Positions 17,095 through 26,807 are shown, counted from the stretch's first letter. The stretch: DNA of 64,000 bases from Citreicella sp. C3M06 (GCF_018860705.1 NZ_JAHKQA010000031.1:19478-83477); one strand, 5' to 3'. Numbers and translations are program-made. The notes: generated by a model from the sequence alone, not told the origin.

Positions 17095-19254
17095 ATGCAG
17101 GAACCGGCGATTACCGAAGAGCTGATCGAGGCACACGGCATCAAGCCGGATGAATACGCGCGGATCCTGCAGATCCTGAATCGCGAGCCGACGTTCACCG
17201 AACTGGGCATCTTTTCGGCGATGTGGAACGAGCATTGCTCTTACAAATCGTCCAAGCTCCATCTCAAGGGCTTGCCGACCACTGGCCCGCAGGTGATCTG
17301 CGGCCCCGGCGAGAATGCTGGCGTGGTCGATATCGGCGACGGTCAGGCGGTGGTGTTCAAGATGGAAAGCCACAACCACCCGTCCTATATCGAACCCTAT
17401 CAGGGCGCGGCGACCGGCGTTGGTGGCATCCTGCGCGATGTCTTCACCATGGGCGCGCGTCCCATCGCGGCGATGAACTCGCTGTCCTTCGGCGTCAAAG
17501 AGCACCCCAAGACCCGCCAGCTGGTGCATGGCGTGGTCGAAGGCGTCGGCGGCTATGGCAATTGCTTCGGCGTGCCGACCGTGGGCGGCGAAGTGCGCTT
17601 CCATTCCGCTTATAATGGCAACTGCCTTGTAAATGCCTTTGCGGCGGGGCTCGCCGATACCGACAAGATCTTCTACTCGGCGGCCAGCGGCGTCGGGCGC
17701 CCGGTGGTTTACCTTGGCGCGAAAACCGGCCGCGACGGCGTTGGCGGCGCCACCATGGCCTCGGCGGAATTCGACGAGACCATCGAGGCCAAGCGCCCCA
17801 CCGTGCAGGTTGGCGATCCGTTCACCGAAAAGCGCCTGATGGAAGCCACGCTGGAACTGATGCAGACCGGCGCTGTCATCTCGATTCAAGACATGGGCGC
17901 GGCGGGTCTGACCTGTTCGGCGGTGGAAATGGGCGACAAGGGTGGCCTTGGCATCCGGCTCGATCTGGAAAAGGTGCCGCAGCGCGAAAAGCACATGACC
18001 GCCTACGAGATGATGCTGTCGGAATCGCAAGAGCGCATGCTGATGGTGCTCGATCCCTCCAAGGAGGCCGAGGCCAAGGCGGTGTTCGACAAGTGGGATC
18101 TCGACTTTGCCATCGTCGGCGAAACCATCGACGAGGATCGCTTCCTTGTGGTGCACAATGGCGAGGTCAAGGCCGACATGCCGCTGTCGCGCCTGTCTTC
18201 CTCGGCCCCGGAATACGACCGCCCATGGGTGGCAACCGAGCCCGCCGCCCCGCTTGAAGACGTGCCGGGCATCGATCCCATCGACGGTCTGAAGGCGCTG
18301 CTGGCTTCGCCGAACTATTGCTCGCGCGAATGGGTGTATCAGCAATATGACAGTCAGGTCATGGCCGACACCGTACGCATCCCCGGCTTTGGCGCGGGGG
18401 TGATCCGCGTACATGGCAGCGACAAGAAGCTGGCCTTCACCTCGGACGTGACGCCGCGCTACGTCAAGGCCAACCCGGTGCAGGGCGGGCGGCAGGCGGT
18501 GGCCGAAGCATGGCGCAACCTTGTCTCCGTCGGCGCGCGGCCGCTGGCGACCACCGACAACCTCAATTTCGGCAACCCCGAAAAGCCCGAGATCATGGGC
18601 CAGTTCGTCGAGGCCCTGCGCGGCATCGGCGAGGCCTGCATCGCGCTGGATATGCCGATCGTGTCGGGCAATGTCTCGCTCTACAACGAGACCGACGGCA
18701 CCGGCATCCTGCCCACCCCGACCATCGGCGCGGTGGGGCTGATCGCGGCGGGCGAAGAGCCGATCCTTGGCTATGCGCGCGATGGCCATGTGGCGCTGCT
18801 GCTGGGCCAGACCGGCAGTCATCTGGGGCAGTCCGCCCTGCTGGCCGAGGTGTTCAACCGCGAAGACGGCGATGCGCCGCATGTCGATCTGGATGAGGAA
18901 CGTCGCAACGGCGAATTCATCCTCGCCCATCGGGCATGGATCAACTGCTGCACCGATCTTGGCGATGGCGGGCTGGCCATGGCCGCCTTCGAGATGGCCG
19001 AAGCCTCTGGCACCGGGGTGAATCTTGACAGCAGCGACACCGCCGAGCTGTTCGGCGAGGATCAGGGCCGCTACCTGATCGCCTGCAACTACGATTGCGC
19101 CGAGGCACTGATGATCGAGGCGGGCAAGGCTGGCGTCACCCTGACAAGCGTCGGCAAGTTCACCGGCGACACGGTCCGGCTGGGCGGCTCCGAAGCGCCG
19201 CTGGCAGAGCTGCAAGAGACCTACAAGGCGACCTTCGGCGCGACCTTCGGCTGA
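17095..19254 (+). CDS. purL: Phosphoribosylformylglycinamidine synthase subunit PurL
   Basis: ATP-dependent FGAM synthase of purine biosynthesis. At 719 residues it is the small PurL, which needs separate PurQ and PurS (not in this window). Signatures are [12 protein letters not shown], the ATP/substrate-binding [44 protein letters not shown], and [11 protein letters not shown] in the second half. The end is marked by a strong hairpin. Starts about 68 bp after the GFA-like gene. Confidence 0.97.
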   Translation: MQEPAITEELIEAHGIKPDEYARILQILNREPTFTELGIFSAMWNEHCSYKSSKLHLKGLPTTGPQVICGPGENAGVVDIGDGQAVVFKMESHNHPSYIEPYQGAATGVGGILRDVFTMGARPIAAMNSLSFGVKEHPKTRQLVHGVVEGVGGYGNCFGVPTVGGEVRFHSAYNGNCLVNAFAAGLADTDKIFYSAASGVGRPVVYLGAKTGRDGVGGATMASAEFDETIEAKRPTVQVGDPFTEKRLMEATLELMQTGAVISIQDMGAAGLTCSAVEMGDKGGLGIRLDLEKVPQREKHMTAYEMMLSESQERMLMVLDPSKEAEAKAVFDKWDLDFAIVGETIDEDRFLVVHNGEVKADMPLSRLSSSAPEYDRPWVATEPAAPLEDVPGIDPIDGLKALLASPNYCSREWVYQQYDSQVMADTVRIPGFGAGVIRVHGSDKKLAFTSDVTPRYVKANPVQGGRQAVAEAWRNLVSVGARPLATTDNLNFGNPEKPEIMGQFVEALRGIGEACIALDMPIVSGNVSLYNETDGTGILPTPTIGAVGLIAAGEEPILGYARDGHVALLLGQTGSHLGQSALLAEVFNREDGDAPHVDLDEERRNGEFILAHRAWINCCTDLGDGGLAMAAFEMAEASGTGVNLDSSDTAELFGEDQGRYLIACNYDCAEALMIEAGKAGVTLTSVGKFTGDTVRLGGSEAPLAELQETYKATFGATFG

Positions 19255-19260
19255 TACGCC

Positions 19261-19294
19261 GCCCCGGCCGCCCTCTCATCAGGGTGGCCGGGGC
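19261..19294. terminator. Bidirectional terminator hairpin after purL
   Basis: 14-bp stem GCCCCGGCCGCCCT/AGGGTGGCCGGGGC (19261-19274, 19281-19294) with one wobble pair and a 6-nt loop, between the convergent purL and the pyruvate-kinase-like gene. No T-run. Confidence 0.7.
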
Positions 19295-19296
19295 GA

Positions 19297-20769
19297 TCAC
19301 CAACTTGCCAGCGGCCCGTGTTGCGGCGCTTGTCGGCTCAGATGCTCGGGCATGCGGTCGAACAGCCGGGTCAGTTCTGCCATCGCGTCCAGCAGATACG
19401 GGCCCGTGTTCAGCAGCACGCATTGCGCCCGCGCGCCCATCGCCGCATCGCTCATCTCGCCCCGCGTCGGCAGCCCGGTCTTCAGGAAACTTTCCAGCAC
19501 CGCGCTCGCCCAGATCAGCGGCACCTGCGCCGCATCGCACAGCGACAGGATTTCCTCGTGGATTTCTGCCAGCCGGGCAAAGCCGATCTCGACCGACAGA
19601 TCGCCGCGCGCGATCATCACCGCCGTCGGCTGGCGTCCTGCCGCGCGCACAAGCATGTCGGGCAGATTGCGCAGGGCGCGTTCGGTTTCGATCTTCAGCA
19701 CAAGCCCGAAGCTCTGCGCCCTGCCAGGGCGCTCGGTAGCGATAAACTCATGCAGATCCTCGACATCGCCGACGCGCTGCACAAAGGAAAACGCCACCCC
19801 GTCGGCGTGATCGAGCGCAAAGCGCAGCGCGTCGCGGTCGTGCGCTGTCAGCGCCGGGATATCGAGGGCGCAATCGGGGAAGTTCAGCCGTTTATCGGGT
19901 TTGAGCTTGTAGCCCTTTTGCGGCGGCGCGCGTTCCACGGTCAGCAAAACGCCCCAAGGCGCGCGCTGCGCCACGCGGCAGGCCAGCTTGCCATCATCGA
20001 CAAACACCCGCTGGCGCGCGCATAGCGCATGGATTGGCGCAGCAAGGCTGCATTCGATCCCGGCAACGCCGCGCGGCACGTCGTGCAGCCGCCCCGGCAG
20101 CGCCAATGCCAGCGCGTCGCCTTGGTGGATGCGCCGCAGCCCCTTGGTGTCGGACATGGCGCCAGTGCGGATCCTTGGCCCCGGCAGATCCATCAGCACC
20201 TTCATCCGCCGCCCGGTGATCCCGCCGGCAGCGTGGGTGTGTTCGATCATCGCTCGCCACGCCGCGGGGCCGTCATCGGCGCAGTTGATCCGCACCGCCC
20301 CAGCCCCCGCCCGCGCCAGCTGTTCGCAAAACGCCGGGCCGTCCGCCGCCTCGGTTGGCAGCGTCACCATCAACTGCTTCGATCCGCGCGGCAACGGGCC
20401 GAACAGCGCTTCGGCGCGTGCGGCGATGCGTGCCTGCCCGACAAAGAAACGCTCGCCCGGCACCGGCGTCACCATGTCGCTATTGCTCAGCGCATCCAGC
20501 ACGGTGCAAAGCGCGTCGAGTTCGGGCATCACCCTGCTTTGCGCCCGGCCGAGCGAGGACAACCCACACTGAATCAATGCCAGCTGCAGCGGGCGGATGT
20601 CGTGCTGGCGCAGGGCCAGATGCTGGGCGAGATTCCCGGCGCTCGGACGATAGGCGTCGCGTTCGATCCAGCCATGCCACTTCGCCAGCCGGGTGGCGGC
20701 GCCGCCCAGAACCGCCTCGCGCAGCGCGTGCACCTCGATTCTGAGCGCAGCGCATCCACGATCCAGCAT
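19297..20769 (-). CDS. Atypical pyruvate kinase-like protein
   Basis: 490 residues. After about 115 residues of unrecognised N-terminal sequence there is a pyruvate kinase barrel: RINCADD (for RLNFSHG), DLPGPRIRTG (for DLKGPEIRTG), FVDDGKL, LKIETERALRNL (catalytic Lys and Glu kept), IARGDLSVE, WASAVLESF (for ATQMLESM) and PTRGEMSDAAMG. The protein ends after the barrel without the C-terminal allosteric domain. Active-site Lys, Arg, Glu and Asp remain, but the K+-site Ser/His and the ATQ Thr are changed. It could be a divergent kinase or have another phosphoenolpyruvate-related role. Confidence 0.8.
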   Translation of the reverse strand: MLDRGCAALRIEVHALREAVLGGAATRLAKWHGWIERDAYRPSAGNLAQHLALRQHDIRPLQLALIQCGLSSLGRAQSRVMPELDALCTVLDALSNSDMVTPVPGERFFVGQARIAARAEALFGPLPRGSKQLMVTLPTEAADGPAFCEQLARAGAGAVRINCADDGPAAWRAMIEHTHAAGGITGRRMKVLMDLPGPRIRTGAMSDTKGLRRIHQGDALALALPGRLHDVPRGVAGIECSLAAPIHALCARQRVFVDDGKLACRVAQRAPWGVLLTVERAPPQKGYKLKPDKRLNFPDCALDIPALTAHDRDALRFALDHADGVAFSFVQRVGDVEDLHEFIATERPGRAQSFGLVLKIETERALRNLPDMLVRAAGRQPTAVMIARGDLSVEIGFARLAEIHEEILSLCDAAQVPLIWASAVLESFLKTGLPTRGEMSDAAMGARAQCVLLNTGPYLLDAMAELTRLFDRMPEHLSRQAPQHGPLASW

Positions 20770-20838
20770 CTAAACAGACTCCCGTTTCCCGCCCGCATAG
20801 ACCCGCCACGTGACAAGCCGGTGACAGGCGGGATGCGC

Positions 20839-22311
20839 TCAGAGCCCGTAGAGATCGCCGAACTTGGCCTCGAGATAGCGCAGCAAGGGCTCTTCGCTGG
20901 GCGCGGCGCCGCCGCAGGCCCGCGCGATGACCTCGCGCGGCTCATACAACCCGCCATATTGCTGGACGTTCTCGCGCAGCCAGCCGGTCGCGGCGCTTAG
21001 ATCGCCTGCGCCAAGCTGATCATCCAGCGTCGGCACGGCAGCGCGCAGATGCTCGTTCAGGCAGCCCGCATAGACATTGCCCAGCGTGTAGGTGGCGAAA
21101 TAGCCGAACAGCCCGGCCGACCAGTGTACATCCTGCAACACCCCGTGCGAGGGCTTGTCGACGTCAAAGCCGAAATCCGCCTTGAAGCGATCATTCCACG
21201 CCGCCTCGAGATCGCTCACCGCCAGATCGCCGGAAATCAGCGCCCGCTCCAGATCGAAGCGCAACAAGACGTGCAGGTTGTATTGCACCTCGTCCGCCTC
21301 GGTGCGGATGAAGTTGTTCTCAAGCCGGTTGACTGCGCGGTAGAACGCCTCCGGCCCACCCGGCACCTCGGTGCCGAACGCCTCGTGCATCGCGCCATGC
21401 AGCCAGCCGGTAAAGGCGCGCGAGCGGCCAAGCTGGTTCTCGTAGATCCGGCTCTGGCTTTCGTGCACGCCCATCGACACGCCCTCGCCCAGCGGCGTCA
21501 GGCGATAGGCCGGGCGGATCGCCTGTTCATAGCAGGCATGGCCGGTCTCGTGGATGGTCGAGTAGATGCAGTTGAGCGGATCATCCACCGCGGTGCGGGT
21601 GGTGATGCGCACATCATCGCCCGACCCCGAGCTGAACGGATGCACCGCCTTGTCGATGCGCCCGCGGTCGAAATCATAGCCGAACACCCCGGCGAGCCGC
21701 TGCGCCAGCGCCATCTGCGCCCCGGCATCAAAGCTGCCGCTCAGCGGCGCGGGCTGCGGCGCGTCAAGGCAGGCGGCGCGCAACGACACCAGCCGGGGCC
21801 GCAGCGCGCCGAACATCTCGCCCAGCTGCGCGGCGCTGGCCCCCGGTTCGTAATCCTGCAACAGCGCATCGTAGGGATCGCCGCCATGCGCCGCGCCCTC
21901 CTCGCGCTTGAGCGCCACAACCTCGGCCAGCAGCGGCGCGAAGCCTTTGAAATCATCCGAGGCCCGCGCCGCCGCCCAAGCCTGATGCGCCCGGCTGGTC
22001 AGCCGCGCCAGCGCCGTGGCCAGATCCGCCGGGATCGCCTGCGCGCGGGAATAGTTCCAGCGGATATGGCGGATCTGCGCGCGGCCTTCATCGTCCAGCG
22101 CCGCGGCGTCGATGGCAGCCAGCCACGCGCCGATGCGCGGATCGGTGCGCCGCGCGTGCAGCACCGATTCCATCGCCGCTTGCTCTTCGGCGCGCTGATC
22201 GCCCGCCCCGGCGGGCATCACGGTTTCCTGATCCCAGCCAAGCCGGCCGGCAACCTGCGCCAGCGCGCCGGTCTCGCGCTGATGCGCCAGCAAGTCGTCG
22301 AACGCAGTCAT
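20839..22311 (-). CDS. M32-family carboxypeptidase (Taq type)
   Basis: Zinc metallocarboxypeptidase of 490 residues, the family's length. It has the HEXXH site IHETGHACYEQ at about 254-258 and the M32 blocks DYEPGAS, RITTRT, MGVHESQSRIYENQLGRS and YLLGN-like TYTLGNVYAG. The start at 22311 overlaps the ctaA stop by four bases (ATGA), which fixes the start and indicates translational coupling. The frame stays open upstream inside ctaA, but that part is a shadow. Confidence 0.93.
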   Translation of the reverse strand: MTAFDDLLAHQRETGALAQVAGRLGWDQETVMPAGAGDQRAEEQAAMESVLHARRTDPRIGAWLAAIDAAALDDEGRAQIRHIRWNYSRAQAIPADLATALARLTSRAHQAWAAARASDDFKGFAPLLAEVVALKREEGAAHGGDPYDALLQDYEPGASAAQLGEMFGALRPRLVSLRAACLDAPQPAPLSGSFDAGAQMALAQRLAGVFGYDFDRGRIDKAVHPFSSGSGDDVRITTRTAVDDPLNCIYSTIHETGHACYEQAIRPAYRLTPLGEGVSMGVHESQSRIYENQLGRSRAFTGWLHGAMHEAFGTEVPGGPEAFYRAVNRLENNFIRTEADEVQYNLHVLLRFDLERALISGDLAVSDLEAAWNDRFKADFGFDVDKPSHGVLQDVHWSAGLFGYFATYTLGNVYAGCLNEHLRAAVPTLDDQLGAGDLSAATGWLRENVQQYGGLYEPREVIARACGGAAPSEEPLLRYLEAKFGDLYGL

Positions 22312-23453
22312 CTGGAAGCCTCTCGAATGGATTGCACCCGCGGATATTGCGCCCCGAACCGGGCTCGGATGATCAGCACCCACAGCAGGATCGCGCCCAG
22401 CTGGTGGGTGATGGCGATATGCAGCTGCGCCGCGTACAGCACGGTGACGATGCCCAGCACCATCTGCACCAAAATCATCGCCATCACGGCGTTGAAGCGA
22501 AAGCGCGTGTTCGCATTGGGGGAGCGGCGCGCCCGCAGCCAGACCACCCCGGCGAAGACGAACAGCAAATAGCCGCTCATGCGGTGGATGAACTGTACCA
22601 GCCCCGGCTCTTCGAAGAAATTGCGCCACCATGGCTCAAGCTGGAACGGCTGCGGCGGGATGAAACCGCCCGCCATCAGCGGCCAGTCAGTATAGCTGCG
22701 CCCGGCGTCGATCCCGGCGACCAGCGCGCCCAGCAGGATCTGGAGAAAGGCGAAATGCAGCAACCCGGTGCTCATGCTGAACAGCTTGGCCTCGCGGGCC
22801 CGGCGCGCCTGCATCAAGGCCCGTTCGCTCTGCCCAAGGGCAAAGACATACCACGCGATGATCCCGAAGATCACAAACGCCAGCCCCAGATGGATCGCCA
22901 GCCGATAAGACGCCACGTCCAGCATCTCGCCGCCAAGCCCGGACGACACCATCCACCAGCCAATCGCCCCCTGAAGCCCGCCAAGCGCGCCAAGGCCAAG
23001 CAGCCGCCCGGTCCAGCCGGTGGGGATCTTTCTGGCGACAAGAAAGCCCAGAAACCCGACGGCCCAGACCAGCCCGATCACCCGACCAAGCTGGCGGTGG
23101 CCCCATTCCCACCAGTAGATCCCCTTGAATTCAGCAAGGGTCATCTGATTGTTCTGCAACTGGAATTCCGGGATCTGTCGATACAGGTCGAACTCCGCCT
23201 GCCATGCCGCCGTGTTCAGAGGCGGCAAGGCGCCGCTCAGCGGCTTCCACTCGGTGATCGACAATCCGCTGTCGGTCAGCCGTGTCAGCCCGCCGACAAG
23301 GATCATCACCGCCACCAGCGCAAAGATCAGCATCAGCCACAGGCGGATCGCACCGCGCGCACCGCCGCGCCCCTTGTCGATCATGCCGCCTGCGGGCACT
23401 GCCTTGGGCTGCTCTGCGCCCACCTCCTCGAACAGCTTGCGCTTCTCGGCCAT
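22308..23453 (-). CDS. ctaA: Heme A synthase (COX15/CtaA)
   Basis: Oxidises the C8 methyl of heme O to give heme A for aa3 cytochrome oxidase. 381 residues with about eight membrane helices. Conserved blocks are GGLTRLTDSGLSITEWKPL, FKGIYWWEWGHRQLGR, RLAIHLGLAFVIFG, GLVQFIHRMSGYLLF and HIAITHQLGAILL, with the four heme-ligand His. Upstream of the M32 peptidase with a 4-base overlap. The long N-terminal extension is usual in alphaproteobacteria. Confidence 0.95.
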   Translation of the reverse strand: MAEKRKLFEEVGAEQPKAVPAGGMIDKGRGGARGAIRLWLMLIFALVAVMILVGGLTRLTDSGLSITEWKPLSGALPPLNTAAWQAEFDLYRQIPEFQLQNNQMTLAEFKGIYWWEWGHRQLGRVIGLVWAVGFLGFLVARKIPTGWTGRLLGLGALGGLQGAIGWWMVSSGLGGEMLDVASYRLAIHLGLAFVIFGIIAWYVFALGQSERALMQARRAREAKLFSMSTGLLHFAFLQILLGALVAGIDAGRSYTDWPLMAGGFIPPQPFQLEPWWRNFFEEPGLVQFIHRMSGYLLFVFAGVVWLRARRSPNANTRFRFNAVMAMILVQMVLGIVTVLYAAQLHIAITHQLGAILLWVLIIRARFGAQYPRVQSIREASR

Positions 23454-23513
23454 GGATCTCTCCTGTCTCGGTCGTGGCGGACGATAGGCGGCGCACCGCC
23501 CCGCTTCAAGCGC

Positions 23514-24257
23514 TCAGCCGCGCTCCTTCCAGCGCACCATCTGACGCAGGATACCGTGCAGCGTGCGCACGTCTTCGGATGTCAGCGGCATACGGCTCCA
23601 GAGGTTGCGCAAGGTCAGCTGCATCGACGCCGCCTTGTGCTCGGGGAAAAAGAATCCTGCCTCGTCCAGCCGCTGCTCGTAATGCTCGGCGAGCTTTTCA
23701 ACCTCGATGGTGCTGGCCCATTGCGCGCCCGCCAGCTCGTCCCGCCGCGCCTCGATGCGCCCCGAAGCCCGCCGCCACTCATAGCCGCACAGCAGCACGC
23801 ATTGCGCAAGGTTCAAAGACGGGAACTCGGGATTCACCGGAACCGAGATGATGGCATTGGCCTGCGCCACATCGCCATTCTCAAGGCCCGCGCGCTCAGG
23901 GCCGAACATCACCGCCACGCGCCCGCCCTCGGCCAGCCGGTCGGCGGCGGCCTTCATCGCCTCTTCGGGGGAATAGACCGGCTTGGTCAGGCCACGCTGA
24001 CGCGCCGTGGTCGCAAACACCAGATCGCAATCGCCGACCGCGCTCGCCACATCCTCATGCAGCTGCGCTTCATCCAGCAGCCGCCCCGCGCCAGAGGCCA
24101 TCGCCGCCGACGCCGGGTTCGGCCAGCCGTCACGCGGGCTCACCAGCCGCATCCGGTCAAGGCCGAAATTCCACATCGCCCGCGCCGCCGCACCGATATT
24201 CTCGCCCATCTGCGGGCGCACAAGCACGAAAGCCGGTTGTCTCAGATCGCCGGGCAT
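23514..24257 (-). CDS. trmJ: tRNA/rRNA 2'-O-methyltransferase, TrmJ-like SPOUT family
   Basis: 247-residue SpoU-TrmH superfamily methyltransferase. Motif 1 is PQMGENIGAAARAMWNFG, motif 2 VAVMFGPERAGLEN and motif 3 FPSLNLAQCVLLCGYEW, forming the SAM-binding trefoil knot. Arrangement and length fit TrmJ, which methylates position 32 of tRNAs, better than TrmH or RlmB. It lies 60 bp upstream of ctaA on the same strand. Confidence 0.87.
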   Translation of the reverse strand: MPGDLRQPAFVLVRPQMGENIGAAARAMWNFGLDRMRLVSPRDGWPNPASAAMASGAGRLLDEAQLHEDVASAVGDCDLVFATTARQRGLTKPVYSPEEAMKAAADRLAEGGRVAVMFGPERAGLENGDVAQANAIISVPVNPEFPSLNLAQCVLLCGYEWRRASGRIEARRDELAGAQWASTIEVEKLAEHYEQRLDEAGFFFPEHKAASMQLTLRNLWSRMPLTSEDVRTLHGILRQMVRWKERG

Positions 24258-24321
24258 TGCCCCTCCATCGGTTTGCGGCTTCCCCTAAGGCCACAGGCCT
24301 CCAAGAGCAAGCGCCCGGGCC

Positions 24322-24354
24322 TCTTCTGGCCCCAAATATCCCCGCCGGAGGCAT
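24322..24354. repeat. Dispersed palindromic repeat, copy B (one arm)
   Basis: Thirty-three bases that match 4425-4457 in inverse orientation with two adjacent mismatches. Only one arm of the element is obvious here, in the 195-bp gap between trmJ and the thiE-like gene. Confidence 0.75.
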
Positions 24355-24452
24355 CCCGCCCGCGCCACAGGCACGCCCTCGGTCAACAGCGCCCCTTGGC
24401 AGCCGCCACCCTGTCGCGATATAGACCCCCGACCGCGCAAAGGAATAGCACC

Positions 24453-25085
24453 ATGGACGAAGCCGACCTCCCCCAGCTTTACCTCATCACGCCGCCCGAA
24501 TTCGACCTGTCCGCCTTTCCCCAGCAGCTGAACAAGGTGCTTGATGCGGCCGATATCGCCTGTATCCGGCTGTCGCTTGCCACCCGCGACGAAGACCGCA
24601 TCCTGCGCGCCGCCGACGCGGTGCGCGAGGTCGCCCACGCCCATGACATCGCGCTGGTGCTCGACACCCATATCGGTCTGGCGCAGCGGCTCGGTCTTGA
24701 CGGCGTGCATCTGACCGACGGCGCGCGCACGGTGCGTCACGCCCGCAAGGAACTGGGCCCTGACGCCATTGTCGGCGCCTCTTGCGGGGCGTCGCGCCAT
24801 GACGGGATGAATGCCTGCGAGGCCGGCGCTGATTACGTCACCTTCGGTCCGGTCGCCGGCGAGGCGCTTGGCGATGGCACTCTGGCCGATTTCGAGCTGT
24901 TCGAATGGTGGTCGCAGATGATCGAAGTGCCCTGCGTCGCCGAAGGCGGCCTGAGTGACGCGCTGATCACCAGCCTGACCCCGGTCACCGATTTCTTCGG
25001 CATTGGCGAAGAAATCTGGTCGCAGGACGATCCGGCGCAGGCGATCGCCCGGCTTGCCGCGGCGATGGCACAAACCAAAGGCTGA
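24453..25085 (+). CDS. ThiE/TenI-like thiamine phosphate synthase family protein
   Basis: 210-residue TIM-barrel of the ThiE/TenI family: LYLITPPEFD, VLDTHIGLAQRLGLDGVHL, GASCGASRHDGMNACEAGADYVTFGP and the closing GIGEEIW. The Thr-Lys that normally follows the GP loop and binds pyrophosphate in ThiE is absent (GPVAGEALGDGT here). True thiamine phosphate synthase activity is therefore uncertain; a TenI-like or degenerate paralogue is possible. The frame is open far upstream, but I start at 24453 at the family N-terminus. Single gene, divergent from trmJ. Confidence 0.8.
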   Translation: MDEADLPQLYLITPPEFDLSAFPQQLNKVLDAADIACIRLSLATRDEDRILRAADAVREVAHAHDIALVLDTHIGLAQRLGLDGVHLTDGARTVRHARKELGPDAIVGASCGASRHDGMNACEAGADYVTFGPVAGEALGDGTLADFELFEWWSQMIEVPCVAEGGLSDALITSLTPVTDFFGIGEEIWSQDDPAQAIARLAAAMAQTKG

Positions 25086-25114
25086 TCTTCGCACGACAAG
25101 CCACCAACCTGCGG

Positions 25115-25945
25115 TCAGATGACAACCTGACCGCAGGGATGGGCGCTGCGCACCTGTCGTTCCAGCTGCGCGGCAAGCGACTTGCGGTTGGGATGATCAT
25201 CCACCCGCACCGGCGGATGATAGACCAGCCGCACCCGCCCCTGCCGCCATGTCCCGAGCATCTTGAGCAGATGCCCGCCAAAGGTCATGTCACCCCACCA
25301 GCCATAAAACCGCGGGTCGGCCCCCGGAGGGGCCTCATAGACCACCGTCACCGCCTGAAGCTGCATTTCGTGACGCAGCGCATCGGCATAAAAGGCGGAA
25401 AACAGCGTCGATTTGAATGGCAGCACCCGCTGACCGTCGGTCGAGGTGCCTTCTGGGAAGAACAGCAGCCGGTCGCGCTGCAACAGGCGCCGTTCGAACA
25501 GCTTGCGTTGCTCAAGCGCGGCGCGTGGATCGCGCGCGATAAACAGCGTTCCGGTGAGCTTTGCCAGAGGTCCGATGCCCGGCCAGCCCGCCACCTCGGA
25601 CTTGGAAACAAAGCACAGGTTGCGGTGGGCGTTCAGCACGAAGATATCGAGCCACGATGCATGGTTCGCCACGTAAGAGCCAGCCCCCGACATCTGCGGC
25701 CCGCGGCTTTCAACCCGGATGCCAAGAACCCCCATCGCCGCCCGGCAGGCGTATTGCGTCACGTAGGGCGTGACCCTGCGACGCCCGCCAAAACCGACGA
25801 TCTCGAGCAGCCGAAGCGGCAGCGTGATGCAGACCCCGACCAGCAAGACCCCCGTCAGCACCAGCCCGCGCAGCAGTGCCAGCGCCCAGCCCCCCGGCCC
25901 CAGCGGCGTGTCTTCGGGCGGCTCTCCGCGCCAAGTCGGGCTCAT
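25115..25945 (-). CDS. olsA: Lyso-ornithine lipid O-acyltransferase (PlsC family)
   Basis: 276-residue membrane acyltransferase with an N-terminal hydrophobic segment (about 18-45), the catalytic NHASWLDIF (HX4D) and the FFPEGTSTDGQRVLPFKSTLF acyl-acceptor block of PlsC proteins. It adds the second acyl chain to lyso-ornithine lipid. The assignment to OlsA and not phospholipid PlsC rests on the olsB gene directly upstream, with a 4-base ATGA overlap. Together they make phosphorus-free ornithine lipids. Confidence 0.88.
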   Translation of the reverse strand: MSPTWRGEPPEDTPLGPGGWALALLRGLVLTGVLLVGVCITLPLRLLEIVGFGGRRRVTPYVTQYACRAAMGVLGIRVESRGPQMSGAGSYVANHASWLDIFVLNAHRNLCFVSKSEVAGWPGIGPLAKLTGTLFIARDPRAALEQRKLFERRLLQRDRLLFFPEGTSTDGQRVLPFKSTLFSAFYADALRHEMQLQAVTVVYEAPPGADPRFYGWWGDMTFGGHLLKMLGTWRQGRVRLVYHPPVRVDDHPNRKSLAAQLERQVRSAHPCGQVVI

Positions 25946-26700
25946 CCGCGCGCCCGCGTGTAGATGCCCGCCGCCTTGGCGTTCAGGCGTTCTGTGTCCA
26001 TCACCAGACACACATCGGTGGTGTTAAACGCATGGTCCACAAAGGCCCCCTCGCCAACCGTGCCGCCCAGCCGCAGGTAGCCCTTGATCAGGGCTGGCAC
26101 CTCAAGCATGGCGCGCTTGCGGTCGATCTGCGCCTCGGGCAGCAGATCCATCGACTGAAACACCCGCGAGCGCACCCGCAACGCCTCTGGCGCAAGATGG
26201 CGGTGGTGCAACAGTGACAAGGGCTCGGCCAGCCGCGCGACATCGGTGCCGTGAAAGGACGCGGTGCCGAACAGCACCTCGATGCCGTGCTCGGCGACAT
26301 ACCCGGCCAGCGCCTGCCACAGATGCATCATCGCCGTGCCGCCGCGATAATCCGGATGCAGGCAGGATCGCCCCAGCTCCAGCAGCCGCCGCCCAGAGCG
26401 CCGCAGCGGTTCAAGATCATACTCGTCTTCGGAATAGAACTGACCGGCAACGCGGGCCTGATCGTCGCGCAGCAGCCGGTAGACACCGACAACCGCATCG
26501 CCGCGCCGCGCATCCCTCAGCAGCAGATGGTCAAAGAACGGATCGAATCGATCCCGTTCCAGCCGCGCGTCATGGTCGACCAGCGCGCCAGAGCCGCCCA
26601 GCTCCTCGACAAAGACCTCGTAGCGCAGGCGCTGCGCCGCGCGGATGTCTTGCGCGCACCGGGCCAGCCGCACGGTGAATTCGGTCTCGTCCAGTGCCAT
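25942..26700 (-). CDS. olsB: L-ornithine N-alpha-acyltransferase
   Basis: First enzyme of ornithine-lipid synthesis, transferring a 3-hydroxyacyl group from ACP to ornithine. 252 residues from the ATG at 26700, which has GGAGG in front. GNAT/autoinducer-synthase-like fold: RLRYEVFVEELGG, ERDRFDPFFDHLLL, VGVYRLLRDDQA, ELGRSCLHPDYRGG, LFGTASFHGTD and GYLRLGGTVGEGAFVDHAFNTTDVCLVMD. Overlaps olsA by 4 bases. Confidence 0.9.
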   Translation of the reverse strand: MALDETEFTVRLARCAQDIRAAQRLRYEVFVEELGGSGALVDHDARLERDRFDPFFDHLLLRDARRGDAVVGVYRLLRDDQARVAGQFYSEDEYDLEPLRRSGRRLLELGRSCLHPDYRGGTAMMHLWQALAGYVAEHGIEVLFGTASFHGTDVARLAEPLSLLHHRHLAPEALRVRSRVFQSMDLLPEAQIDRKRAMLEVPALIKGYLRLGGTVGEGAFVDHAFNTTDVCLVMDTERLNAKAAGIYTRARG

Positions 26701-26792
26701 TGCCCCTCCTTGGCCCAGCCCCGCCTCCTGCGTGTTTAAGGCCAGAGCGCCGCAAGGAAAACCGGTTTTGGCCAAACCCGCTCAGACCGGCG

Positions 26793-26807
26793 TTAACCAA
26801 TCCTAAA
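26793..26807. promoter_or_regulatory. CtrA-like site upstream of olsB
   Basis: TTAACCAATCCTAAA has the TTAA-N7-TTAA layout of a CtrA box with one mismatch in the second half, and the first eight bases differ by one from the TTAACCAT half-site. It lies about 95 bp upstream of olsB, 20 bp beyond the stop of the DUF3553 gene. Confidence 0.35.

Noticed and set aside
16900..19215. Minus-strand frame of 771 codons over purL
   Set aside because: Antisense shadow of purL caused by high GC; the sense strand encodes an intact PurL.
22332..24452. Long upstream extension of the thiE-like frame
   Set aside because: Antisense to ctaA and trmJ, with no homology-like sequence; the thiE-like protein starts at 24453.
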